Origin: an uncultured Eubacteriales bacterium
Lineage (GTDB): Bacteria; Bacillota; Clostridia; Christensenellales; CAG-138
Assembly (NCBI GenBank): GCA_902768795.1
Contig: CACXMS010000014.1
Coordinates: forward strand, 1-50,724
Reading direction: 5' to 3'
DNA length: 50,724 bases
Positions 1 to 7,401 of this stretch are shown here, one piece after another; the stretch's first letter is position 1, and each line of letters opens with the position of its first letter. The translations under genes and the position numbers were made by a program. The notes under the pieces were generated by a model, which saw only the letters and a program-made list of their open reading frames with translations, was not told the DNA's origin and ran no database searches.

Positions 1-258
1 CGCCGGATCCTCGGTCGGGTCTTCCGCGGGATCGGTCACGTCTGCCGGATCATCTGCGGGGTCGGTGACGTCCGCAGGATCGTCCGTGGGGTCAGTTACG
101 TCAGCCGAATCGGTCGCCGGGTCTTCGGTGGGGTCGTCCACCGGATCGGTCACGGGGGCCGGATCGGTCGCGGGCTGTTCGCCATCCTCCGCAAAGACGG
201 GCGCGATCAGGCCGAGCAGCATTACGCACGCAAGCAGGATCGAAAGGAGCTTTTTCAT
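1..258 (-). CDS. Secreted Asp/Pro/Thr-repeat protein, N-terminal part (cut by window edge)
   Basis: The ATG at 258 follows a GGAGGT site at 265-270, and the frame stays open to the window edge (86 codons). Residues 1-24 form a signal peptide: MKKLL, a hydrophobic stretch, then a likely cleavage after PVFA. The rest seen here is a low-complexity tract made of repeats of the type TDPADDPADV with no hydrophobic segment. Such acidic Pro/Thr tracts usually act as extended spacers in exported or wall-associated proteins. No catalytic domain is visible and the remainder lies outside the window, so the function is unknown. The plus-strand Ser/Gly/Val-rich frame over the same bases is a shadow of the repeat. 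Confidence 0.8.
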   Translation of the reverse strand, partial: MKKLLSILLACVMLLGLIAPVFAEDGEQPATDPAPVTDPVDDPTEDPATDSADVTDPTDDPADVTDPADDPADVTDPAEDPTEDPA

Positions 259-380
259 TTGGTTACCTCCAAAATAGTATTGCGGTCGATAAAGCGGGTA
301 AGTTTCTCTGTTTATACCAAAAACACGTATATCGAAATATCACCCGCATATCGGGCTTTTTTCTACATTCGGTTCTGCCG

Positions 381-417
381 TTCACAGTATAACACAAAGC
401 GGTCGATAAAGTCTACC
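381..417 (-). promoter_or_regulatory. Possible promoter for the secreted repeat protein
   Basis: On the minus strand a TAGACT hexamer is followed after 18 bases by TATACT, about 130 bases before the start codon at 258. The spacer contains CTTTATCGACCGC (399-411), which recurs at 282-294 closer to the gene. This is a sequence match only. Confidence 0.35.
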
Positions 418-554
418 TTTTGAACCGGGGTTTGGTATATATTTTTTGAGCGATTTTCGGTGCGGGATCCTTTTTTGGGGGATCGGGACTTGCGCGGACG
501 GCGGGCGTGCTGCCGCGGGAACGTCCGGCGGACACCTCTGACAGGAGAGCATAT

Positions 555-1019
555 ATGATTCGATTTGCCGAGCGGCGCGATATCGGGGCGCTGCTGCATC
601 TGCTCGACCAGGTCAACCGCGTCCATCACGAGGGGCGGCCCGACCTGTTTCGCCGCGCGACCAAGTACGGAGCGGCCGAACTGGAAGCGATCCTGGAAAA
701 GACCGATTCCCCCGTTTTTGTGTTTGAGGACGAAAACGGCGAGATCCTGGGGCACGCGTTCTGTCTGATCCGGCAGGTGCAGGGCGACCGGCTCCTCTGC
801 GACCGGAAAGAACTGTATATCGACGATATCTGTGTCGAGGAATCGGCGCGCAAAAAAGGCGTCGGGACCGCGCTGTATCAATTTGTCGAAGCGTACGCAA
901 AAGAGCTCGGCTGCTACCATCTGACGCTGAACGTGTGGACCTGCAATCCCGGCGCCGCCGCCTTCTACGAACGGATGGGGCTTTTGCCGCAGAAAATCTG
1001 CATGGAACGGATTCTGTAA
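555..1019 (+). CDS. GNAT-family N-acetyltransferase
   Basis: A 154-residue protein with the GCN5-related acetyltransferase fold. It begins MIRFAERRDI, the usual first beta strand and helix. It then has VFEDENGEILGHAF (strands 3-4), the acetyl-CoA-binding motif A around ESARKKGVGTALYQ (the R-x-x-G-x-G/A pattern) and a C-terminal NPGAAAFYERMG motif B. It should transfer an acetyl group from acetyl-CoA to an amine, but the substrate cannot be read from sequence. The ATG at 555 is preferred over the longer frame from 507 because CAGGAGAG lies just upstream and the first 16 codons of the longer version do not fit the fold. It stands alone, upstream of gap. Confidence 0.88.
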   Translation: MIRFAERRDIGALLHLLDQVNRVHHEGRPDLFRRATKYGAAELEAILEKTDSPVFVFEDENGEILGHAFCLIRQVQGDRLLCDRKELYIDDICVEESARKKGVGTALYQFVEAYAKELGCYHLTLNVWTCNPGAAAFYERMGLLPQKICMERIL

Positions 1020-1048
1020 AACATTTTTTGTTTCCGCAAAGAAATCTC

Positions 1049-1077
1049 TTGCATTTTTTTCAAAATAATTGTAAAAT
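1049..1077 (+). promoter_or_regulatory. Sigma-A promoter of gap
   Basis: TTGCAT (1049-1054), a 17-base AT-rich spacer, then TAAAAT (1072-1077). It sits 33 bases before the gap start codon, which has AAGGAGG at 1092-1098. Confidence 0.75.
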
Positions 1078-1109
1078 AAATTGACTAAATATGAAGGAGG
1101 CATTTTGCC

Positions 1110-2177
1110 ATGTCAGTAAAAGTTGCTATTAACGGTTTTGGTCGTATCGGTCGCTTGGCTTTCCGTCAGATGTTCGGCGCGGAAGGTTATGAAATCGTTG
1201 CTATCAACGACCTCACCAGCCCCGCGATGCTCGCTCATCTGCTCAAGTATGATACCGCGCAGAAGGGTTACTGCGGCGTCATCGGCGAGAACAAGCACAC
1301 CGTCGCTTCCAAGGAGCCCGTTTTCGAAGAAGACGGCAAGACCGTGAAGGTCCCCGGCTCCATCACCGTGGACGGCAAGGAAATCACCATCTATGCGGAA
1401 CCCAAAGCGCAGAATCTGCCGTGGGGCGAGCTCGGCGTTGACGTCGTGCTCGAGTGCACCGGCTTCTACACCAGCAAGGCCAAGTCGCAGGCGCACATCG
1501 ACGCCGGCGCAAAGAAGGTCGTTATCTCCGCTCCCGCGGGCAATGACCTGCCCACCATCGTCTTCAACGTCAACAACGGCATCCTGAAGAAGGAAGACAC
1601 GATCATCTCCGCCGCGAGCTGCACCACCAACTGCCTCGCTCCGATGACCAAGGCGCTGAACGACGCGTTCCCGATCGTTTCCGGTATCATGACCACCGTC
1701 CATGCGTACACCGGCGACCAGATGATCCTCGACGGCCCGCATCGCAAGGGCGATCTGCAGCGTGCCCGTGCCGGCGCGGCGAACATCGTTCCGAACAGCA
1801 CCGGCGCAGCGAAGGCGATCGGCCTCGTTATTCCGGAACTGAACGGCAAGCTCATCGGCTCCGCGCAGCGCGTCCCGGTTGCGACCGGCTCCACCACGAT
1901 CCTCGTTGCGGTCGTTAAGGGCAAGGACGTCACCAAGGAAGCGGTCAACGCAGCCATGAAGGCGCAGGCGAGCGAATCCTTCGGCTACACGACCGAGAAA
2001 CTCGTTTCCAGCGACATCATCGGCATGACCTACGGCTCCCTGTTCGACGCGAACCAGACCATGGTTCAGAAGATCGACGAGGACACCTATCAGGTTCAGG
2101 TCGTGTCCTGGTACGACAACGAGAACTCTTACACCTCGCAGATGGTCCGCACCATCAAGTACTTCGCCGAGCTGTAA
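1110..2177 (+). CDS. gap: Glyceraldehyde-3-phosphate dehydrogenase, type I
   Basis: Cytosolic glycolytic enzyme that oxidises and phosphorylates glyceraldehyde 3-phosphate to 1,3-bisphosphoglycerate with NAD+. The N-terminus [17 protein letters not shown] is the Rossmann dinucleotide site. The active-site motif SCTTNCLAP places the catalytic cysteine near residue 171. ATGSTT and [15 protein letters not shown] complete the catalytic domain and C-terminus. At 355 residues it is slightly longer than the usual 335-340. It is monocistronic here, with its own promoter and a perfect-stem terminator, and is not in the pgk-tpiA cluster 10 kb away. Codon choice is noticeably biased towards C-ending codons, as expected for a highly expressed gene. 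Confidence 0.98.
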   Translation: MSVKVAINGFGRIGRLAFRQMFGAEGYEIVAINDLTSPAMLAHLLKYDTAQKGYCGVIGENKHTVASKEPVFEEDGKTVKVPGSITVDGKEITIYAEPKAQNLPWGELGVDVVLECTGFYTSKAKSQAHIDAGAKKVVISAPAGNDLPTIVFNVNNGILKKEDTIISAASCTTNCLAPMTKALNDAFPIVSGIMTTVHAYTGDQMILDGPHRKGDLQRARAGAANIVPNSTGAAKAIGLVIPELNGKLIGSAQRVPVATGSTTILVAVVKGKDVTKEAVNAAMKAQASESFGYTTEKLVSSDIIGMTYGSLFDANQTMVQKIDEDTYQVQVVSWYDNENSYTSQMVRTIKYFAEL

Positions 2178-2193
2178 GCTGCAGACACAAACA

Positions 2194-2230
2194 AACGCCT
2201 TTCCGCTGCATGCAGCGGAAAGGCGTTTTT
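2194..2230 (+). terminator. Rho-independent terminator of gap
   Basis: A perfect 34-base palindrome (2194-2227) whose arms contain CGCCTTTCCGCTGCA, followed by a T run. It begins 16 bases after the gap stop codon. Confidence 0.88.
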
Positions 2231-2252
2231 CATAACGGAAAGGAGAATAACC

Positions 2253-2555
2253 ATGTTTCGAAATATCGGTAAAAAAGTCAAAGGGCACGCGATCTTCGTT
2301 TGCGTCGCAGGCGGGGTCGGAAGTCTTGTCAGCGCGATCTGGCTGTGGAGCACCGTCGGGTTTTTCCCCGGGTTTTTCGTCCTGGTCGGCGGTTGTGTTT
2401 GCACATGAATCAGTTCCTGGGTAACGTATGCAATCGGAGATACAAACGTGAAAATCACGCAGCTGCTTGAGCAGACGCTCGAATCGAATCCAACCAAGCC
2501 GGAACCTGCCGTCAACCCGCAGACCCCTGCAAGCGATTCTTCCGACGCCGTCTGA
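2253..2555 (+). pseudogene. Small membrane protein interrupted by an in-frame TGA
   Basis: An ATG at 2253 with a GGAAAGGAG site opens a frame reading MFRNIGKKVKGHAIFVCVAG, a hydrophobic stretch, then VLVGGCVCT and a TGA at 2406-2408. Without any frame change it continues ISSWVTYAIGDTNVKITQLL and a Pro/Ser-rich tail to a second TGA at 2553-2555, 101 codons in all. From memory, the layout matches a common Clostridia small-protein family. It has an N-terminal hydrophobic region, then a (S)WISSF(F)TYGFG-like motif and a short polar tail. In that family a Trp normally sits where the TGA is. A single TGG-to-TGA change would explain it. Other genes in the window end normally with TGA, so general recoding is unlikely. 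Translation may simply give a 51-residue product. Confidence 0.6.
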
Positions 2556-2619
2556 ATCCATTCCCGGAAAAGCAGGCGGCCGTTTTGCAACGCCGCGCAG
2601 CAAGCGGGCAAAACTCGCA

Positions 2620-2671
2620 AAATATCAAAAGAGCCGTTCCGCATTCCCGTTCGGGTTTGCTGTACGGCTCC
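2620..2671 (-). terminator. Terminator of the infC-rpmI-rplT operon
   Basis: On the minus strand, arms GAGCCGT (2671-2665) and ACGGCTC (2638-2632) enclose a smaller CCCG/CGGG hairpin and are followed by CTTTTGATATTTT. It lies 18 bases past the rplT stop. Confidence 0.65.
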
Positions 2672-2688
2672 TGTACTTTTGGTTTTTC

Positions 2689-3048
2689 TCAGTCGTTGCG
2701 GGCAGACTTTGCAATCTCGCAGAGATTCGCAAACGCGTTCGCATCGGTAATCGCGAGATCGGCGAGAACCTTGCGGTTGATGTCGACATTCGCGAGCTTC
2801 AGACCGTTGATCAGGCGGCTGTAGGTCGTGCCGTTCAGACGCGCACCCGCGTTGATACGGGCGATCCAGAGACGGCGGAATTCGCGCTTCTTATTCTTGC
2901 GGCCGACGTATGCATACGCCATCGACTTCATGACCTGCTCGGAAGCGGCACGGTACTGCTTGCTCTTGGCTCCCCAGTAACCCTTGGCTGCGCGGAGGAC
3001 TTTACGGCGTTTCTTAACGGCGTTGACTGCTCTCTTAATTCTTGCCAT
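2689..3048 (-). CDS. rplT: 50S ribosomal protein L20
   Basis: A 119-residue basic protein that binds 23S rRNA early in large-subunit assembly. It starts [20 protein letters not shown] and carries the L20 signature around [20 protein letters not shown], followed by [21 protein letters not shown]. Length and sequence are standard. It is the last gene of infC-rpmI-rplT, 18 bases after rpmI. In other Firmicutes L20 represses this operon by binding the infC leader, and the structured leader at 3796-3918 fits that arrangement. The start codon has GGAGG upstream. Confidence 0.98.
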   Translation of the reverse strand: MARIKRAVNAVKKRRKVLRAAKGYWGAKSKQYRAASEQVMKSMAYAYVGRKNKKREFRRLWIARINAGARLNGTTYSRLINGLKLANVDINRKVLADLAITDANAFANLCEIAKSARND

Positions 3049-3066
3049 GATGTGTTTCCTCCTTAC

Positions 3067-3264
3067 TTATTTATACGGGATCAGCTCGCGGATCTTCTTC
3101 TGCTCGCACTCGGCAATGTAGCCGGTCTGACGCAGACCGCGGAGTCTCTTCGTTGTCTTTTTGGTGAGAATGTGGCTCTTGTAAGCCTTGGCGCGCTTGA
3201 TCTTACCGGACTTGGTCACGTTAAAACGCTTCGCTGCGCCGCGATGGGTTTTGATCTTCGGCAT
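3067..3264 (-). CDS. rpmI: 50S ribosomal protein L35
   Basis: A 65-residue, Lys/Arg-rich ribosomal protein reading [20 protein letters not shown], the canonical L35 N-terminus, and ending [14 protein letters not shown]. It is a structural component of the large ribosomal subunit. It lies between infC (21 bases upstream) and rplT in the usual gene order, with AGGAGG ahead of its ATG. Nothing unusual is seen. Confidence 0.98.
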   Translation of the reverse strand: MPKIKTHRGAAKRFNVTKSGKIKRAKAYKSHILTKKTTKRLRGLRQTGYIAECEQKKIRELIPYK

Positions 3265-3285
3265 GGTTGATTCCTCCTAAAATAT

Positions 3286-3795
3286 TCAGTTCTTCGGTGC
3301 AAGCACCATAAACATGTTTCTGCCCTCTTGTTTGGGAGCGCGTTCCATCGTCGCTTTTCCATCCAGCATTTCGAAGAAGCTCGTCATAACGTCCTCTCCC
3401 ATTTCGCCCTTGGTGATCTGACGGCCGCGGAAACGGATCGAGACCTTGACTTTGTTGCCCTCCGTCAGAAACTTTGTGCACTGCTTGGCCTTGACTTCCA
3501 TGTCGTGCACGTCGATCGTTGCGGACAGACGGATCTCTTTGATCTCGATGGTCTTTTGGTTCTTTTTCTGTTCCTTTTCCCGCTTCATCATGTCATAGCG
3601 ATACTTGCTGTAGTCCATGAGTTTGCAGGTCGGGGGCGTATTGAACGAGACCTTCACAAGGTCGAGTTCCCGTTCGTCGGCCAGACGCTGCGCCGCGCGA
3701 ACGTCCATAATGCCGAGCTGCTGACCGTTCTCGTCAATGAGGCGAACCTCGGGGTCACGAATTTCTTCGTTGATCTGCATTTCCTGCGTAGCGAT
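3286..3795 (-). CDS. infC: Translation initiation factor IF-3, probable ATC start
   Basis: IF-3 binds the 30S subunit, prevents premature 50S joining and discriminates against non-canonical start codons. The product contains the N-domain (INEEIRDPEVRLIDENG, LVKVSFNTPPTCKLMDYSKYRYD) and the C-domain (IKEIRLSATIDVHDMEVKAK, then VKVSIRFRGRQI), ending LAPKN. The first in-frame ATG (3780) has no properly spaced Shine-Dalgarno site. In contrast, GGGAGGTGAG (3810-3801) sits five bases ahead of an in-frame ATC at 3795-3793. A rare ATT/ATC/ATA start is a known autoregulatory hallmark of infC, so I place the start there, adding the five codons ATC-GCT-ACG-CAG-GAA. The choice of start is an inference. 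Confidence 0.93.
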   Translation of the reverse strand: MATQEMQINEEIRDPEVRLIDENGQQLGIMDVRAAQRLADERELDLVKVSFNTPPTCKLMDYSKYRYDMMKREKEQKKNQKTIEIKEIRLSATIDVHDMEVKAKQCTKFLTEGNKVKVSIRFRGRQITKGEMGEDVMTSFFEMLDGKATMERAPKQEGRNMFMVLAPKN

Positions 3796-3918
3796 GAATA
3801 CTCACCTCCCAAATAAAATAGTGGGCGCACGACGCACCCACTTCGATTCCTTCGTTCGATTTGACGCGGCAAACTGCCGGCAGGTGAGAAGCGGGCGCCT
3901 CTGCTTAAAACCGAAGAT
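3796..3918 (-). promoter_or_regulatory. Structured infC leader (attenuator-like hairpin and anti-Shine-Dalgarno)
   Basis: The roughly 120-base leader contains a 9-bp hairpin (3842-3820, arms AGTGGGTGC/GCGCCCACT with one G-U) followed directly by ATTTTATTT. This looks like a terminator placed just before the Shine-Dalgarno site. Further upstream CTCACCT (3888-3882) is exactly complementary to AGGTGAG of that site. Both features fit L20-type feedback control known for infC operons, but which protein binds here is inferred. Confidence 0.6.
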
Positions 3919-3947
3919 ATTATACCTGTACGGTCCATGCTTGTCAA
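3919..3947 (-). promoter_or_regulatory. Consensus sigma-A promoter of infC-rpmI-rplT
   Basis: Perfect TTGACA (3947-3942), a 17-base spacer and perfect TATAAT (3924-3919) on the minus strand. Confidence 0.88.
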
Positions 3948-4017
3948 GCGTTTCTTTTCAAAAAAATGCGGAAAATCGCCGAAAGTGTTCCGACGCATCG
4001 GAGAACCCTCGCCCGGT

Positions 4018-4290
4018 TCAATGAAACCGCCAGATCGCCAGGCCAAGGATTCCGATCCAAAGCAGCGTCGCCAGCGGAACAAGAATACGAAACAGCGGCT
4101 TTCTGGTCTTATGGCGAAACAGGAGCATTCCCAAAAGAGCCCCGGGCGCGCCGCCGGCGAAGGCCGACAGAAGCAACACGCGCTCGGGAATTCGCCACGC
4201 GCCGCGCTTCGCGCGCGCTTTATCGACGCCGAACAGCAGGAAGGAGAGCAGGCCGGCCGCGCCGAGCCAGATGCAAACGAACCGGATCAT
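4018..4290 (-). CDS. DUF1294 family small membrane protein
   Basis: A 90-residue hydrophobic protein with the DUF1294 pattern: a first membrane helix, then FGVDKARAKRGAWRIPERVLL, then a Gly/Ala-rich helix around GGAPGALLGMLLFRHKTRKP and a last helix ending in IWRFH. The family is widespread in bacteria and sometimes fused to cold-shock domains, but its function is unknown. Its ATG overlaps the stop of the upstream GltA/NfnB gene by four bases, so translation is probably coupled. I see no T-rich terminator between it and the oppositely placed infC promoter. Confidence 0.85.
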   Translation of the reverse strand: MIRFVCIWLGAAGLLSFLLFGVDKARAKRGAWRIPERVLLLSAFAGGAPGALLGMLLFRHKTRKPLFRILVPLATLLWIGILGLAIWRFH

Positions 4291-5705
4291 GCTTCCCGGG
4301 CGGGCATGAGCCGTTCGTCGATCGCGCGCGCGGCAACCTTGCCGGCGCCCATTGCGGAAATGACGGTAGCCGCGCCCGTCACGGCGTCGCCGCCGGCAAA
4401 GACGTTTTCGCGCGATGTTTCACCGTTCTTTGCAACGATGATCCCGCCCCGGGCGTTGACGTTCAGGCCCGCGGTCGTATCCTTGATCAGCGGATTCGGG
4501 GAGGTGCCGATCGCAATGACGACCGTATCCACGTCGAGCACGAACTCGCTGCCCGCGACCGGGATCGGGCGGCGGCGGCCGCCGGCGTCCGGCGCACCGA
4601 GTTCCATACGGATACAGCGCATACCGCAAACGAACCCGTTTTTCGGATCGCGCGGATCGTCCGGGTTTTCAAAGCCGAGGATTTCCACCGGATTGTTCAG
4701 CAGGCGGAAGTCGATCCCCTCCTCCATCGCGTGCTCGACTTCTTCCTTCCGGGCCGGAAGCTCTTCCATTGAACGGCGGTACACGATATAAACCTTTTCC
4801 GCGCCGAGCCGCAGCGCGGTGCGCGCGGCGTCCATCGCGACGTTTCCGCCGCCGACGACCGCGACCCTGCCGCCTTTCATGATCGGCGTATCGTTGTGTT
4901 CCCGATAGGCCTTCATCAGGTTGGAGCGCGTCAGAAACTCGTTGGCGGAATAGACGCCCTTTAAGGATTCGCCGGGAATGCCCATAAAATTCGGCAGCCC
5001 CGCGCCGGAGCCGATATACACCGCCTCATACCCCATCTTAAACAGCTCGTCGACCGTCAGCGTCTTGCCGATCACGACGTTCGTTTCGATATGAACGCCG
5101 AGGCCCTTCAGCGTTTCGATCTCCTGCGCTACGATGGATTTCGGCAGACGGAATTCCGGGATGCCGTACACCAGAACGCCGCCGGCCGTATGCAGCGCTT
5201 CAAACACGGTAACGCGGTAACCTTTTTTCGCCAGATCGCCCGCGCAGGTCAGCCCGCTCGGGCCGGAGCCGATCACCGCAACCTTATGGCCGTTGGATTC
5301 CGGCGCCGCGGGCGAGTCGGCGGCGTTCGCGTTGTGATAATCCGCCGCGAACCGTTCGAGGCGGCCGATGGCGACCGGTTCGAATTTCACGCCGAGCGTG
5401 CAGTATTTCTCACACTGTTCCTCCTGCGGGCAAACCCGGCCGCATACGGCCGGCAGCGAAGAATACGCGGAAAGGATCCGGTACGCGCCTTCAAAATCCT
5501 GTTCCTTGATGCGTGCGATAAAATCGGGGATTGCAATATTGACGGGACAGCCCTGTACGCACGGGCGGTTCCTGCAATTCAGGCAGCGCTTCGCTTCCTC
5601 CACGGCGATCTCGACAGGATAGCCGAGCGCGACCTCGCGGAAATTATGTGCCCGGACGGACGGCTCCTGCGAGGGCATTTCATGCTTTTTCGGTACGATC
5701 GCCAT
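4287..5705 (-). CDS. gltA: NADPH-dependent glutamate synthase small-subunit homologue (GltA/NfnB type)
   Basis: A 472-residue FAD- and iron-sulfur-containing NAD(P)H oxidoreductase. Two N-terminal cysteine groups, CLNCRNRPCVQGC (residues 41-53) and CGRVCPQEEQCEKYC (88-102), bind [4Fe-4S] clusters. They are followed by an FAD Rossmann motif VAVIGSGPSGLTCAG and an NADPH motif VAVVGGGNVAMDAARTA. GGDAVTGAATVISAMGAGK is the C-terminal FAD contact. Start chosen at 5705, where AAGGAG is well spaced, rather than the longer frame from 5735. Only two bases separate it from the upstream flavoprotein gene. That pairing is typical of NfnAB, which bifurcates electrons between NADPH, NAD+ and ferredoxin. 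With no large glutamate synthase subunit here, NfnB is the likelier role. Confidence 0.92.
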   Translation of the reverse strand: MAIVPKKHEMPSQEPSVRAHNFREVALGYPVEIAVEEAKRCLNCRNRPCVQGCPVNIAIPDFIARIKEQDFEGAYRILSAYSSLPAVCGRVCPQEEQCEKYCTLGVKFEPVAIGRLERFAADYHNANAADSPAAPESNGHKVAVIGSGPSGLTCAGDLAKKGYRVTVFEALHTAGGVLVYGIPEFRLPKSIVAQEIETLKGLGVHIETNVVIGKTLTVDELFKMGYEAVYIGSGAGLPNFMGIPGESLKGVYSANEFLTRSNLMKAYREHNDTPIMKGGRVAVVGGGNVAMDAARTALRLGAEKVYIVYRRSMEELPARKEEVEHAMEEGIDFRLLNNPVEILGFENPDDPRDPKNGFVCGMRCIRMELGAPDAGGRRRPIPVAGSEFVLDVDTVVIAIGTSPNPLIKDTTAGLNVNARGGIIVAKNGETSRENVFAGGDAVTGAATVISAMGAGKVAARAIDERLMPAREA

Positions 5706-5707
5706 GT

Positions 5708-6559
5708 TCAGATCTCCTTTCGGAACAGATTGCACGCTTCCTCACGCGCACGGCGCTCAAATTCGCCGTACATCCGCGCGCGGGACATTGCCTCGTCAAA
5801 ATCGACTTCATAGCCGTTGAAATCGGGCCCGTCCACGCAGGCGAACTTCGTGACGTTCTTTCCTTCGCGGTGCAGCGTCAGGCGGCAGCAGCCGCACATA
5901 CCCGTTCCGTCGATCATGATCGGATTCATCGAAACGGTGACGGGAACGCCGAACGGTTTCGCCGTGAGCGTGACGTATTTCATCATCACGAGCGGCCCGA
6001 TCGCAAGGATCAGATCGAACCGTTCGCCCGCTTCCAGCAGCTCCTTCAGCGGAACGGTCACGTTTCCGTGCCGGCCGTAGGATCCGTCGTCGGTCATAAC
6101 CGCAAGCCGATCGGAACACGCGGCAAAGTCGTCCTCCAATATCAGTAGATCCCGGGAGCGGAATCCGATGATGCTTGTGACCTCAGCGCCGAGCCGGTGA
6201 AACTCCTGCGCCACCGGCAAAGCGATCGCGCAGCCGACGCCGCCGCCGACCACGCAGACCTTTTTGACGCCCGCGGTATGCGTCGCAACGCCGAGCGGGC
6301 CGACAAAGTCCTGCAAAAAATCGCCTTCCCGCTTCCGATTCAGCTTTTCCGTCGTCGCGCCGACGATCTGGAAGATGATCGTAACGGTCCCCTGCTCCGG
6401 ATTGATCCCGGCCACGGTCAGCGGGATACGCTCGCCCTCCTCGTCGACGCGCAGAATGATGAACTGCCCCGGTTTTGCCTTTTTCGCAACGAGCGGCGCA
6501 AGGATCTCCATCTGCGTGACCGTTGGATTCAGCTCCGTTCTCGTAATGATTCTGTACAC
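5708..6559 (-). CDS. Ferredoxin-NADP reductase-like subunit (NfnA / dihydroorotate dehydrogenase electron-transfer type)
   Basis: A 283-residue FAD/NAD-binding iron-sulfur flavoprotein. The N-terminal FAD barrel carries ERIPLTVAG. The NAD domain starts KVCVVGGGVGCAIALPVA. The C-terminal MCGCCRLTL...FACVDGPDF provides the cysteines of a [2Fe-2S] cluster. Similar subunits serve in PyrK, SudB and NfnA. Placement directly before a GltA/NfnB gene points to NfnA, which transfers electrons between NAD(H), reduced ferredoxin and NADP(H). I start it at a GTG (6559) preceded by GGAGAGGAG. The longer open frame to 6625 lacks a ribosome site and family similarity. Confidence 0.88.
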   Translation of the reverse strand: MYRIITRTELNPTVTQMEILAPLVAKKAKPGQFIILRVDEEGERIPLTVAGINPEQGTVTIIFQIVGATTEKLNRKREGDFLQDFVGPLGVATHTAGVKKVCVVGGGVGCAIALPVAQEFHRLGAEVTSIIGFRSRDLLILEDDFAACSDRLAVMTDDGSYGRHGNVTVPLKELLEAGERFDLILAIGPLVMMKYVTLTAKPFGVPVTVSMNPIMIDGTGMCGCCRLTLHREGKNVTKFACVDGPDFNGYEVDFDEAMSRARMYGEFERRAREEACNLFRKEI

Positions 6560-6585
6560 CTTGGGTCTCCTCTCCTGTTTTCTCC

Positions 6586-6594
6586 ATTGTATCA
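6586..6594 (-). promoter_or_regulatory. Extended -10 promoter for the nfnA-nfnB operon
   Basis: Minus-strand TGATACAAT, an extended -10 element, lies 26 bases ahead of the GTG start. No good -35 hexamer is present. Confidence 0.4.
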
Positions 6595-6640
6595 CGTCTG
6601 TTCGGAAAGAAAACGGTTTTTCCAATGTTTTTGTAAACTG

Positions 6641-6666
6641 CGAACGCGGCCCAAAGGCCGCGTTCG
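6641..6666 (-). terminator. Hairpin between the zinc-ribbon gene and nfnA
   Basis: A perfect 11-bp stem (CGAACGCGGCC / GGCCGCGTTCG) with a 4-base loop, 14 bases past the stop of the zinc-ribbon gene. The following tail is only weakly T-rich, so termination is likely but not certain. Confidence 0.5.
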
Positions 6667-6680
6667 GCTGCCGTTTTCGA

Positions 6681-7181
6681 TTACATCAGCGAAAGTACGT
6701 TCAGCATCGAATCGTAATAACCGTTATAGGCGCCGTAAGCCAGTCCGACGACCAGAGCGATCATCACAATGATGTAGATGACCCAAACGACCGTCATGAC
6801 GATGGAAGCAATCAGGCCGATGAGCGACAGAATGTTCGCCGTCTTGACCTTGCCGCCGATCGCGCCGAGCGCCTGCGCCTTCTTGACCTTGCCCCGCGCG
6901 ATCGCGCTGAGAATAATGCCCGGGATTCCCATTTCCGCCAGCGCAAGACCGATGATGCTGAAAATCAGCGCCGATTTTGCCGCGCTCGCCTGTTCGGGCG
7001 TATTCTGCGGCGCAGCGGCGACATAGACCGGCGTTTCAACGGGCGTGCTCTCCTCAAAAGCCGGCTCCGCTTCGACGATCGCCGTTTCCGTCACGGTTTC
7101 GACCGCAACGGGCGTTCCGCAATTTTCACAGAACTTTGCACCTTCCGCAAGCTCGCTTCCGCAATTCGTACAAAATGCCAT
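6681..7181 (-). CDS. Zinc-ribbon membrane protein (DUF4190-like)
   Basis: A 166-residue protein beginning MAFCTNCGSELAEGAKFCEN. Four cysteines at residues 4, 7, 18 and 21 form a zinc ribbon. An acidic Pro/Thr/Glu linker follows. Two hydrophobic segments (about 84-105 and 120-150) flank IARGKVKKAQALGA, a layout seen in DUF4190-type proteins. The tail is Tyr/Gly-rich. It is likely anchored in the membrane with the ribbon in the cytoplasm. Function unknown. The start at 7181 is set by AAGGAG. The longer frame from 7220 runs through the ribosome site. It has its own promoter. Confidence 0.82.
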   Translation of the reverse strand: MAFCTNCGSELAEGAKFCENCGTPVAVETVTETAIVEAEPAFEESTPVETPVYVAAAPQNTPEQASAAKSALIFSIIGLALAEMGIPGIILSAIARGKVKKAQALGAIGGKVKTANILSLIGLIASIVMTVVWVIYIIVMIALVVGLAYGAYNGYYDSMLNVLSLM

Positions 7182-7241
7182 ATTTTTTTCTCCTTTTCCG
7201 AAATCCTGCGGACAGCCCATGTGAAACTGTCCGGTTGAAAC

Positions 7242-7270
7242 AGTATAGCATATTCAAAGCGGATTCGCAA
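7242..7270 (-). promoter_or_regulatory. Promoter of the zinc-ribbon gene
   Basis: Minus-strand TTGCGA (7270-7265), a 17-base spacer and TATACT (7247-7242). Confidence 0.65.
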
Positions 7271-7346
7271 TAGGCGGCGCAAAAAATCGCGTTTCCCTTC
7301 CGAATCCGCCGAAAACTGTGGAAAAAGTCGAAAAGAGGGTTCCTTT

Positions 7347-7374
7347 TTGCAGCGGAAGTATGATATACTATACT
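7347..7374 (+). promoter_or_regulatory. Promoter of the LRR lipoprotein / ABC exporter operon
   Basis: TTGCAG (7347-7352), a 16-base spacer and TATACT (7369-7374), 27 bases before the ATG at 7402. Confidence 0.6.
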
Positions 7375-7401
7375 GAACAATTTCAATCAGGAGGATCCGG
7401 C

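Noticed and set aside
1..190. Possible CRISPR or other DNA repeat array
   Set aside because: The near-repeats encode a regular peptide repeat after a signal peptide and lack constant spacers.
2253..2555. UGA reassigned to Trp or selenocysteine
   Set aside because: Other genes in the window terminate correctly at TGA (for example at 8952, 21440 and 24401), and no selenocysteine element was recognised after the TGA.
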